DNA from: SVQP01 sp045587385
GTDB lineage: Bacteria > Bacillota > Clostridia > Oscillospirales > CAG-272
Assembly: GCA_045587385.1 (NCBI GenBank)
Contig: JAZNCE010000052.1
Location: forward strand, 1 to 21,958
Length of the DNA: 21,958 nt
Direction of reading: 5' to 3'
The notes under the pieces were generated by a model that was given only the letters and a program-made list of their open reading frames with translations, did no database searches and had not been told where the DNA came from. How positions within the stretch are numbered: position 1 is the stretch's first letter; each line of letters starts with the position of its first letter. Of the stretch, positions 9,001-15,011 are shown one piece after another. A program made the translations under genes and the position numbers.

Positions 9001-9114
9001 TTGTACGCTGGCATCTCCTGCGGCAGCATCGGCAGTCAGTGCGGAAAATGCGGTGACAAGCATACTAAAACAAAGCAGCGTTGTCAGTATTGTCAAAAGC
9101 TTGCGGTGTTTCAT
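6037..9114 (-). CDS. Secreted GH71/GH99-like protein with CBM9-like domain and anchor tail (paralog 2)
   Basis: 1025 residues, with AAAGGAG 8 bases before the ATG. The signal peptide (about 1-32) has an LLCFSMLVTAFSAL core. The order matches its neighbours: paired beta modules (about 35-172 and 203-332), barrel (about 374-752) with FFWTWH (404-409), FTDNTNG (Asp482) and TGWNEF (Glu695), CBM9/DOMON-like domain (about 764-957), a Thr/Glu-rich linker (about 960-996), KKGC (Cys1000), hydrophobic stretch and GKRKDD. The C-terminal beta-sandwich differs from that of paralog 3 at only about a dozen positions, while the N-terminal modules are clearly diverged. Its tail carries a proline (Pro1011) where paralog 1 has leucine. 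Predicted extracellular and cell-surface retained. Glycosidase activity is inferred from fold-level motifs, not demonstrated. Confidence 0.8.
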   Translation of the reverse strand: MKHRKLLTILTTLLCFSMLVTAFSALTADAAAGDASVQNGTGKSVAIEVRNAYSYRAHVNGSFDAFTFTIPTFKTTASECTLSLYKWEGDYESTIAKDPLVAQRFTELTDGAANRVKFDPQSAGEYLFHISDVVGQVGVWTKTNPKNSKGFLYLDGVEQKGDPTLSIHFENNQIPAEPFIACKASESASIPKAPYDSVQNKTAGNVTLSIGTRMTLNAPFTGVQFNLATYHASDLKADISVYAWEGTYAATTEAEPVATERILLTDNAMQGISFKALPAGDYLFLVHDASSTLAAYVYDQVAGFEGYVYKDGFLMTSSITYPDMQIIFAEELSDNNYFAPCTAPDDAIDGNHTPPPESTIPADSLIYTHPVQPDTWVFTDGLGRTSLTHAEVGAPRDDKTLAMFFWTWHTGKYIANVPTNLQKYYDTYPEAMRDYNHEVWKDTSTYWWNESIYGFYSSEDPWVLRKQVELLANAGVDVIFTDNTNGDLTWQTAYNAMLKVWDEALQDGLSTPKVSFMLPFMDTTYTNMQMSAIYQDLYRPGNYQNHWYYLDGKPMIMARADSFDAAQSPLEKEISRFFTFRAGTPMFDTENPGYNTWGWLSVYPQIKHYTSAKDEAGGIVEQITVGTAVNYSYTQKLMAAMSGDNVTGRSYTSAYPDRYAKEGAEATKWGYNFAEQWNYALEVDPKVVFITGWNEFRVDRNKVWPEGWDTETPNAFPDQYIDEFSRDIEPTKGALKDHYYYQLVNFVRQYKGANPIPSPGDKVTIDITAGQEQWKAVEPYFGAYIGNTEHRDHAGYGDLMYTETSGRNDIIGAQVARDDEFVYFNVECADNITPYTDKLWMTLYLDTDQGNQGWETFEYVINKSAASANTVVLEKFSGNGYESTKVADCAYTVDGRYMTIKVAKSDLGLSGDDYTINFSWTDNVHDEGDYDKFSGDIMDFYISGDVAPGARFKYSYISGKAAAEEESSELTTTEPTETTAANTEAPSEQETEPAEEKKGCKAFAAGAAIAPAAAAAVVLGKRKDD

Positions 9115-9138
9115 AGCTGTGCTCCTTTGTGCTTTTAG

Positions 9139-9175
9139 AAAAGCATGGGGATCCCATTATAGAAAGATCCCCATG
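9139..9175 (-). terminator. Intercistronic hairpin between paralogs 1 and 2
   Basis: On the minus strand a perfect 10-bp stem (catggggatc / gatccccatg, 9175-9166 and 9153-9144) with a 12-base loop is followed by cTTTT. It lies 14 bases beyond the stop of paralog 1 and just before the Shine-Dalgarno of paralog 2, leaving no space for a normal promoter. It probably acts as a partial terminator or transcript-processing element. Confidence 0.6.
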
Positions 9176-9188
9176 AAGATGATAAAAA

Positions 9189-12100
9189 TTAGTCGTCCTT
9201 GCGCTTGCCGAGCACAACTGCTGCAGCTGCTGCCAGGGCGATAGCTGCGCCTGCTGCGAATGCCTTGCAGCCCTTCTTTGCTTCGGGCTCGGTTTCCTGC
9301 TCGGAAAGACCCTCTGCTGTGGTTTCGCCACCCTCGGGAGTAACGGTCTGCTCATCGGAGGAGGATTCCTCTTCTGTTGCCGTCTTGCCGCTGATGTAGC
9401 TGTACTTGAAGCGCGCACCGGGAGCTACGTCGCCGGAGATGTAGAAGTCCATAATGTCACCGGAGAACTGCTCGTAGTTGCCTTCGTCGTGGACGTTATC
9501 GGTCCAGGAGAAGTTGATGGTGTAATCGTCGCCGGAAAGTCCGAGATCGCTCTTGGCAACCTTGATTGTCATGTATCTGCCGTCCACGGTGTAAGCGCAG
9601 TCTGCAACCTTAACAGAGTCATAACCGTTGCCTGAGAACTTTTCAAGAACCACGGTATTCGCAGATGCCGCGGACTTATTGATAACGTACTCAAAGGTTT
9701 CCCAGCCCTGATTGCCCTGATCGGTGTCAAGGTACAAAGTCATCCACAGCTTGTCGGTGTAGGGCGTGATGTCGGCTGCGCACTCTACGTTGAAGTACAC
9801 GAATTCGTCGTCACGAGCCACCTGCGCACCGATAATGTCGTTTCTGCCGGAGGACTCGGTATACATGAGATCACCGTAGCCTGCGTGATCTCTGTGCTCG
9901 GTGTTGCCGATGTATGCGCCGAAGTAGGGCTCAACAGTCTTCCATTGCTCCTGACCTGCGGTGATATCAATGGTCACCTTGTCGCTGGGCGTGGGAATGG
10001 GGTTTGCACCCTTGTACTGACGTACGAAATTGACGAGCTGATAGTAGTAGTGATCCTTGAGCGCACCCTTGGTAGGCTCAATGTCACGGGAGAATTCATC
10101 GTTATACTGGTCGGGGAACGCGTTGGGAACTGCTGCGGGGCTGCCCTCGGGCCAGGTTTCGTATCTGCCCACGCGGAACTCGTTCCAACCGGTGACGAAT
10201 ACGACGGCAGGGTCAACCTGGAGTGCGTAATTCCACTGTTCTGCGAAGTTGTAGCCCCACTTGGAAGCCTCTGCGCCTTCCTTGGCGTATCTGTCGGGAT
10301 ACTCGGAGGAGTAGGATCTGCCCGCGATATAGTCGCCGGACATAGCAGCCAGCTCGTGCAGCTTGTAGTTGTGGTTCATAGCGATGCCGACCGTGATCTG
10401 CTCGACTACGTCGTTTGCCTTATCCTTGGCAGATGCGTAATGCTTTGCCTGCGGGTACATGGAAAGCCAGCCCCAGGACTTGATCTCGGGGTTGCTTGCC
10501 ACGTAGCTGGGCTCGCCTGCACGGAAGGTAAAGAACTTGGAGATCTCTTTTTCAAGGGGGGATGCGGAAGCATCGAATGAGCCCTTGATTGCCATGAGCA
10601 TGGGCTTACCCTCGTAGTAGAACCACAGATTGGGGTACTTGTTTGTGCGGTAAATGTCCTGATAGATCGAGGACACCTGCATGTTGGTATAGGACTTATC
10701 CCAGAAGGGGAGCATGAAGGAGAGCTTGGGGGTGTTCAGACCGTCGGTCATGGCGTCGTCCCATTCCTTGAGCAGCGCGTTGTAGGCTGCATACCAGGTG
10801 TGGTCACCGTTGGTGTTATCGGTAAAGACGACGTCAACGCCTGCGTTGGTAAGCAATTCTGCCTGCTTGCGCAGTACCCAGGGGTCTTCGCCGCTGTAGA
10901 AGCCGTAGATGGATTCGTTCCACCAGTAGGAGGAGGTGCCCTTCCAGACCTCATGGTTCCAATCTCTCATTGCCTCGGGGTACAGCTCGGAGTATTTTTG
11001 TACGTTGACGGGCTCGGCTGCAAGGAAACCGCCGGTGTGCCAGGTCCAGTAGAACATGGCAAGCGTCTTGTTGTCACGCGGCGCGCCTACGTCCTCGTAT
11101 GTCAGAGAAACGCGTCCCAGACCGTCGGTAAATACCCAGGTGTCGGGCTGAACGGGATGGGTGTAGATCAAGGAGTCCTCGGGCAGCACGTATTCGGGGG
11201 GAGTTGTGTGGTTGCCGTCAATGGAATCACCGGGGGCTTCGCACTGCGAGAAATAGTCATTGCCGGGTGCTTCCTCCGAGAAGATGACCTGCATGTTGGG
11301 GTAAGCCACTTTGCCAAGTGCAGGGAAGCCGTCCTTGTATACGTTACCCTCAAAGCCGGTGGTGTCATTGAACGTGTAGATTGCCGGAGGCTTGCTTGCG
11401 TTGTGGACTAAGAAGAGGTACTCGCCTGCGGGCAGCGACTTAAAGGAAATGCCCTGCATGGAGTTGTCAATCAGTACCAGACGATTGGTCGCAACGGGAT
11501 CGACAGCCACGGTGTCTGCGTAAGAGCCTTCCCACTTGTAAACCGACATATCGGCTTCCATATCGGTTGCGGTGTAGGTTGCCAAGTCAAATTCCACGCC
11601 GTTGAAGGGTGCGTTGACGATCAACTGCATACCGATGGATACGGTGATATTGCTGGGGGTCTTTGCGCCGGTGGAGGCGTAGGGAGTCTTGGGAATGCGT
11701 GCGGCAGCCGATGCTTTGCAGGTGCCAAAGGGTTCTTCGGGAATGTTGTCGTTTTCAAAATGAATCTGCAATTCGGGTTCACCTCTTTGTTCTGTGCCGT
11801 TTAAGTACAAAAATCCCTTGGAGTCGGTGGGGTTTTGGTTGGTCCATACGCCAACCTGCGCCTTGGGGTTGGAAATGTGGAAGAGATATTCGCCTGCGGG
11901 CTGGGCATCAAATTCGAGCCAGTTGACGGCGTTATCCTTCAGGGTGGAGAAATGCTTGGTTGCGATGGGCTCGGCTGCAACGGTGCTTGAGTATTCACCC
12001 GTCCATTTATACAAGGAGATGGTTGCCTCGGAGTCGGTTCTGTTGTAGGTAGGCATGCAGAAGGCAAAGCCGTCAAACGAGCCGTTGACGATGACGCGGT

Positions 12101-12275
12101 AGGAGTAGGTCTTGGAAACCGCTACCGCACCTCTGGTGCCTGTGCCGTTTTGTATGCTGACGCTTCCGGGCGTAATGTCGAATGCGTTGACGGCAAGCGC
12201 CGAGAACGCAGCAGCCAGCAGGGAAAAGCAAAGCAGCATGACAAGCATTTTTTTGATGTGTTTGCAATATTTCAT
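9189..12275 (-). CDS. Secreted GH71/GH99-like protein with CBM9-like domain and anchor tail (paralog 1)
   Basis: 1028 residues, first gene of the array. The ATG is preceded by GAAAGGAGAA and by a perfect consensus promoter. Signal peptide about 1-32 with a basic N-terminus. Beta module A1 (about 40-175) and A2 (about 205-335) share SLYKW/SVYKW and PAGEYLF segments, indicating internal duplication. The catalytic region (about 378-756) has FYWTWH (408-413), FTDNTNG (Asp486), AEQWNYAL and TGWNEF (Glu699). The CBM9/DOMON-like domain spans about 768-962. An acidic linker leads to KKGC (Cys1003), a roughly 18-residue Ala-rich hydrophobic segment and KRKDD. Extracellular glycan binding and hydrolysis is the likely role. 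I recognise the family only as GH71/GH99-like; alternatives are another clan of TIM-barrel glycosidase or a catalytically altered binding protein. Confidence 0.8.
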   Translation of the reverse strand: MKYCKHIKKMLVMLLCFSLLAAAFSALAVNAFDITPGSVSIQNGTGTRGAVAVSKTYSYRVIVNGSFDGFAFCMPTYNRTDSEATISLYKWTGEYSSTVAAEPIATKHFSTLKDNAVNWLEFDAQPAGEYLFHISNPKAQVGVWTNQNPTDSKGFLYLNGTEQRGEPELQIHFENDNIPEEPFGTCKASAAARIPKTPYASTGAKTPSNITVSIGMQLIVNAPFNGVEFDLATYTATDMEADMSVYKWEGSYADTVAVDPVATNRLVLIDNSMQGISFKSLPAGEYLFLVHNASKPPAIYTFNDTTGFEGNVYKDGFPALGKVAYPNMQVIFSEEAPGNDYFSQCEAPGDSIDGNHTTPPEYVLPEDSLIYTHPVQPDTWVFTDGLGRVSLTYEDVGAPRDNKTLAMFYWTWHTGGFLAAEPVNVQKYSELYPEAMRDWNHEVWKGTSSYWWNESIYGFYSGEDPWVLRKQAELLTNAGVDVVFTDNTNGDHTWYAAYNALLKEWDDAMTDGLNTPKLSFMLPFWDKSYTNMQVSSIYQDIYRTNKYPNLWFYYEGKPMLMAIKGSFDASASPLEKEISKFFTFRAGEPSYVASNPEIKSWGWLSMYPQAKHYASAKDKANDVVEQITVGIAMNHNYKLHELAAMSGDYIAGRSYSSEYPDRYAKEGAEASKWGYNFAEQWNYALQVDPAVVFVTGWNEFRVGRYETWPEGSPAAVPNAFPDQYNDEFSRDIEPTKGALKDHYYYQLVNFVRQYKGANPIPTPSDKVTIDITAGQEQWKTVEPYFGAYIGNTEHRDHAGYGDLMYTESSGRNDIIGAQVARDDEFVYFNVECAADITPYTDKLWMTLYLDTDQGNQGWETFEYVINKSAASANTVVLEKFSGNGYDSVKVADCAYTVDGRYMTIKVAKSDLGLSGDDYTINFSWTDNVHDEGNYEQFSGDIMDFYISGDVAPGARFKYSYISGKTATEEESSSDEQTVTPEGGETTAEGLSEQETEPEAKKGCKAFAAGAAIALAAAAAVVLGKRKDD

Positions 12276-12321
12276 CGTGTTCTCCTTTCAAAATTGCAGA
12301 TACAGGGGGGCTTGTGGGAGT

Positions 12322-12350
12322 ATTATACCATATTATATAGATACTGTCAA
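12322..12350 (-). promoter_or_regulatory. Perfect consensus promoter of the GH99-like array
   Basis: Reading the minus strand, TTGACA (12350-12345), a 17-base spacer and TATAAT (12327-12322) match the sigma-70/SigA consensus exactly. The start of paralog 1 is 46 bases further on. Such strength suggests high expression of the array or control by a repressor; no clear operator palindrome overlaps it. Confidence 0.88.
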
Positions 12351-12383
12351 TAAATCGGCATGATTTTGTGCAAAAAAGACAAT

Positions 12384-12408
12384 AAAAAAGCCCCCGCTGC
12401 CTGCGGGG
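12384..12408 (-). terminator. Rho-independent terminator upstream of the array promoter
   Basis: On the minus strand a 6-bp GC stem (ccccgc / gcgggg, 12408-12403 and 12397-12392) with a 5-base loop leads through gc into six T's (12389-12384). It would stop leftward transcripts from the short unit just before the array promoter. Confidence 0.75.
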
Positions 12409-12421
12409 AGAAATTGTGCCG

Positions 12422-12480
12422 AAAAATGAGAAGTGACCCTTGACCTCGGGGCGTAAATCCGAAATCAAGGGTCACTTCTC
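12422..12480 (-). terminator. Long-stem terminator or regulatory hairpin
   Basis: A perfect 16-bp inverted repeat (gagaagtgacccttga, 12428-12443, and its complement at 12465-12480) surrounds a 21-base loop. On the minus strand it is followed by cATTTTTC (12427-12421), so it is terminator-like. It lies 14 bases before a second terminator. A ten-codon frame with a good ribosome site ends inside the stem. Confidence 0.65.
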
Positions 12481-12504
12481 GTCGTTCTTGGTATCTAACA
12501 TCAT
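12472..12504 (-). CDS. Ten-codon leader-peptide-like frame (tentative)
   Basis: MMLDTKNDEK followed by stop, preceded by GAGAGG at good spacing on the minus strand. Its last codons and stop fall inside the 16-bp terminator stem at 12465-12480, the arrangement expected if ribosomes influence hairpin formation. It has no run of a single codon to point to an amino-acid signal. It could be chance. Confidence 0.2.
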   Translation of the reverse strand: MMLDTKNDEK

Positions 12505-12599
12505 TTTCTTTATCCTCTCTTTCTTAATCTGCCTCTTTGTTGCTGTTCCATCACGGTTACTAAACTCACAAAATTTCTAATTCTCTAAGGAGAACACCA

Positions 12600-12752
12600 T
12601 TATTTAGTTGTGAACCTGAATGCTTCAAAGGGCGAAGGGTGAATGACTTCCACGCAAAGGACTTTCAATGTTTTGTCAGCTTTATTGCAAATCAGCTGCA
12701 TTTCATCTATAGGTATCTCTGACCTTTCTGATCGTCCGGACTGTTTTCTCAC
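12600..12752 (-). CDS. Possible small protein, GTG start (doubtful)
   Basis: A 50-residue frame starts at a GTG preceded by AAAGG at short spacing. The same frame is open for 61 codons back to 12785, but it has no ATG where the better ribosome site (GGAAGG before ATG at 12789) lies; that ATG reads only Met-Asn-Lys-stop in the adjacent frame. The C-terminal half (MQLICNKADKTLKVLCVEVI, then a Pro/Phe-rich end) looks protein-like. It may be a real small gene, a frameshifted remnant that once began at 12789, or part of a non-coding RNA. No family recognised. Confidence 0.25.
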   Translation of the reverse strand: MRKQSGRSERSEIPIDEMQLICNKADKTLKVLCVEVIHPSPFEAFRFTTK

Positions 12753-12818
12753 GTTGCCTTTGCTGTGGTGCCGGTACTTATTTGTTCATCGGCGTGTACC
12801 TTCCTTTCCTGTGACTAT

Positions 12819-12847
12819 ATTGTATCACACTTTTTTGGATTTTGCAA
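12819..12847 (-). promoter_or_regulatory. Leftward promoter of a short orphan transcription unit
   Basis: Reading the minus strand, TTGCAA (12847-12842), a 17-base spacer and TACAAT (12824-12819). It would start a transcript near 12812 that ends at the terminators at 12480-12384, about 330 to 430 nucleotides, with no long open frame. A ribosome site (GGAAGG) follows the promoter. Confidence 0.55.
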
Positions 12848-12921
12848 TATGCGGACTGCACAAAGTTTACAAGAAAGTTTTGTTGAAAGCGCAGAAAGTT
12901 GTAATATTTGTCAAAAACCTC

Positions 12922-12950
12922 TTTACAAACGAAAAGGGTTGTGCTATAAT
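12922..12950 (+). promoter_or_regulatory. Rightward promoter of the GH129-like gene
   Basis: TTTACA (12922-12927), a 17-base spacer and a perfect TATAAT (12945-12950). Transcription would start near 12957, giving a leader of about 127 bases before the ATG at 13084. It is divergent from the promoter at 12819-12847, with 74 bases between the two -35 elements. Confidence 0.75.
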
Positions 12951-12962
12951 GAAAATGTTGTG

Positions 12963-13054
12963 GTGTCCTTGTCCCGGGACACGGTAAAACACTCCATTTA
13001 TGACAGCAGGCGGCACCGCAGACCGAGGATTTCGGGGAGGTTGCCGCTTTCTGT
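12963..13054 (+). promoter_or_regulatory. Structured 5' leader of the GH129-like gene
   Basis: Two hairpins are visible in the predicted leader. The first pairs gtgtcc (12963-12968) with ggacac (12977-12982). The second is a long imperfect stem pairing acag..gcggca.cc (13003-13017) with gg.tgccgc..ctgt (13039-13054), with an inner ccga/tcgg helix (13023-13026 and 13032-13035). A weak T-tract follows, so attenuation is possible. It matches no riboswitch class I recognise. Confidence 0.4.
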
Positions 13055-13083
13055 TGCAATTTTAGAAAATGCGGAGGTTACGT

Positions 13084-14952
13084 ATGCACTACCCGGTCGA
13101 ATCGAAAAAAATGAAACTTTTGTATGATCCCGAGGCAATCGCGCTGCAAGTGCACGTGGCGGGCAGCGAGGTCGTGTGGCAGTGGGCGGACGGCGGCAAG
13201 CTGCGCCTTGGCGACGGCAATGAGCTGCTGCTCTGCAATGCAAAATGCCAAAGCCGTGCCTGCAAGCGCGGCAGAATAGAGGGTGTGCAGGCAACGTATA
13301 CGAATCTGCGCGACGCGCAGGGCAACGTATATCCCTTCTCGGTGGATACCTTTGTGGGGATTGATCAGAACACCGACCGGCTGCGCGTGCAGGCTGCCGT
13401 TACGGGCGACGCACCGGGCAACGTAGCCGCGCTGGAGTTTCCGCCCCGTATGAAGTTTGAAGCAGCCGAGGGGCACGGCTATACCGTGCTGCCGCGCATG
13501 CAGGGAACCTTGGTGCCTGCGGGGCATCCGATTCAGATCATCAACGGCTATATTTTCGAGCGCGACGGCTATATGCCGCTGTACGGTCAGGTGCAGGACG
13601 GCTGCGGCTACGCTGCCGTTTTCGCCACGCCGTACGACGCACGCTATTCGCTTGCGGGCGAGGAGGTGCAGCCTTATTTCATCCCCTCGCTGGGCACTAT
13701 GTCCTATATGCGCGAAATGGTGTTTGCATTCTTCCCCAAGGGAGATTTCAATACCATTGCCAAGATCTATCGTGCGTACAGAGCAGAGCGCGGACATTTG
13801 GTTTCGCTGCGCGAAAAGATCGCGCGCAACCCAAAAGTCGAATATCTGATCGGCTCGCCCGTGGTGCACACGGTCGCTGCCGTACATATTAAGGAAGGCA
13901 CGCATTATTACGATGCCGAGCACCCCGAGAATAACGACTGGTGCATTCCCTTTGCCACAACGGCAGACAAGCTGCGCAAGCTCAAGGAAAACGGGCTGGA
14001 GAAGGCGTATCTGCACCTGGATGGCTGGGGATATCACGGCTATGATAATCTGCATCCCGATCCGTTCCCCATTCACGAGGCGTCGGGTGGTGAGGAGGGC
14101 TTGCGCGCCCTGCGCGAAACCTGCCATGAGCTGGGGTATCTGTACGGTATTCACGACCAGTACCGCGATTACTATTACGATTCTCCCGGATTTGATATTG
14201 ATAATGCGGTAGAGTATTTTGACGGCAGCCACTTCTTGAGTGACTACTGGTACGGTGGTGCACACACGTTTTTGTGCTCGGCACTTGCCCCCGATTACGT
14301 GCGCCGCAATTATGATGAATTTGAACGTCTGGGGCTCAAGCCCGACGGCTCGTACCTGGACGTATTCTCGGTGGTGGAGCTGGACGAGTGCTTCAACCCC
14401 GCGCACCGCGTCACAAGAGAGGGCTGCGCGCAAAACAGACGCCATTGTCTTGACATGCTGACCTCGCGCGGCATTATTCCTTCCTCCGAGGAAGGCTGCG
14501 ACTGCGTGGTGGATTCGCTTGCGCTTTGCCATCACACGCCCTTCCATTGCTCCAGCTTTGACGCGCCCGATAAGGTCAACGTGGGCGTGCCGATCCCGCT
14601 GTTCGCGCTGGTCTTCCACGATTGCATGGTCGTGCCGTGGGACGGCATCCATCGCCGCGGTGCGTGGGGCATAGCCTGCACCGATTCGCCCTTCCTTTGG
14701 GGGCTTTTGTGCGGCGGCACGGTCTACGTGGGCACCGATTTTGATGCCGAGGATATCGCATACGCCAAGATCGGACTTGAGCTGCACGCAAAAACCGCGC
14801 TGTGCGAGCTGGTCAGCCACGAGATTTTGGACGAGAGCACACGCAAGCGCCGCACCACCTATTCCGATGGCACAACCGTTTACGCCGATTTCGATTCGGG
14901 TGAGTTCTGCATCACGTATCCCGACGGCAGGGAAGTCAAAGGAAGAGATTAA
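13084..14952 (+). CDS. Cytoplasmic GH129/GH101-like (DUF5696-like) glycosidase
   Basis: 622 residues from the ATG at 13084, chosen over the ATG at 13069 because GGAGGT lies just upstream of it. There is no signal peptide or membrane segment, so it should be cytoplasmic. A beta-sandwich (about 1-235) precedes a barrel (about 255-560) and a small C-terminal beta domain. Motifs are HLDGWGYHGYDNLHPDP (311-327), YLDVFS (Asp426) and IIPSSEEG (Glu469/Glu470). The Asp then Glu about 43 residues later, the lack of a signal and the length near 630 fit GH129-type alpha-N-acetylgalactosaminidases related to GH101; DUF5696 proteins share these motifs. Asp426 as nucleophile and Glu469 or Glu470 as acid/base is inference. 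It may process imported mucin-type or GalNAc-containing oligosaccharides. It has its own promoter and shares a terminator with the facing gene. Confidence 0.68.
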   Translation: MHYPVESKKMKLLYDPEAIALQVHVAGSEVVWQWADGGKLRLGDGNELLLCNAKCQSRACKRGRIEGVQATYTNLRDAQGNVYPFSVDTFVGIDQNTDRLRVQAAVTGDAPGNVAALEFPPRMKFEAAEGHGYTVLPRMQGTLVPAGHPIQIINGYIFERDGYMPLYGQVQDGCGYAAVFATPYDARYSLAGEEVQPYFIPSLGTMSYMREMVFAFFPKGDFNTIAKIYRAYRAERGHLVSLREKIARNPKVEYLIGSPVVHTVAAVHIKEGTHYYDAEHPENNDWCIPFATTADKLRKLKENGLEKAYLHLDGWGYHGYDNLHPDPFPIHEASGGEEGLRALRETCHELGYLYGIHDQYRDYYYDSPGFDIDNAVEYFDGSHFLSDYWYGGAHTFLCSALAPDYVRRNYDEFERLGLKPDGSYLDVFSVVELDECFNPAHRVTREGCAQNRRHCLDMLTSRGIIPSSEEGCDCVVDSLALCHHTPFHCSSFDAPDKVNVGVPIPLFALVFHDCMVVPWDGIHRRGAWGIACTDSPFLWGLLCGGTVYVGTDFDAEDIAYAKIGLELHAKTALCELVSHEILDESTRKRRTTYSDGTTVYADFDSGEFCITYPDGREVKGRD

Positions 14953-14962
14953 AAGCAAAATC

Positions 14963-14989
14963 AAAAGGGACGCTGCGGCGTCCCTTTTT
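14963..14989. terminator. Bidirectional terminator between convergent glycosidase genes
   Basis: A 7-bp stem (gggacgc / gcgtccc, 14967-14973 and 14978-14984) with a 4-base loop is flanked by aaaa on the left and ttttt on the right, so it can end transcription in both directions. It serves the plus-strand gene ending at 14952 and the minus-strand gene ending at 15012. Confidence 0.88.
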
Positions 14990-15011
14990 GATGCGCATTA
15001 TCCATGGGGGA

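Larger units (their letters stand above)
12276..13083. other. Large intergenic control region between divergent glycosidase genes
   Basis: 808 bases without a long coding frame, AT-richer than the neighbouring genes. It contains the array promoter (12322-12350), two leftward terminators (12384-12408 and 12422-12480), a leftward promoter (12819-12847) driving a short unit, a rightward promoter (12922-12950), and a structured leader before the gene at 13084. Longer open frames on either strand here (for example plus 12643-12987) lack a ribosome binding site and run across the promoters, so they are not accepted as genes. Confidence 0.65.

Noticed and set aside
9144..9175. TATAAT inside the hairpin between paralogs 1 and 2 as a promoter
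   Set aside because: The hexamer 17 bases upstream is TATCAT, a poor -35, and the motif sits in the hairpin loop. A terminator or processing hairpin explains it better.
2892..9300. LPXTG-type sortase signal on the array proteins
   Set aside because: No LPXTG or close variant occurs before the hydrophobic C-terminal segment; the conserved feature is KKGC.
12643..12987. 114-codon plus-strand frame in the intergenic region
   Set aside because: It has no ribosome site, crosses the rightward promoter and is antisense to the short leftward unit; the product shows no domain.
13078..14964. 628-codon open frame on the minus strand opposite the GH129-like gene
   Set aside because: It mirrors the plus-strand gene in a GC-rich codon context, has no ribosome site, no recognisable domain and runs through the terminator and start region. 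The plus strand shows clear family motifs.
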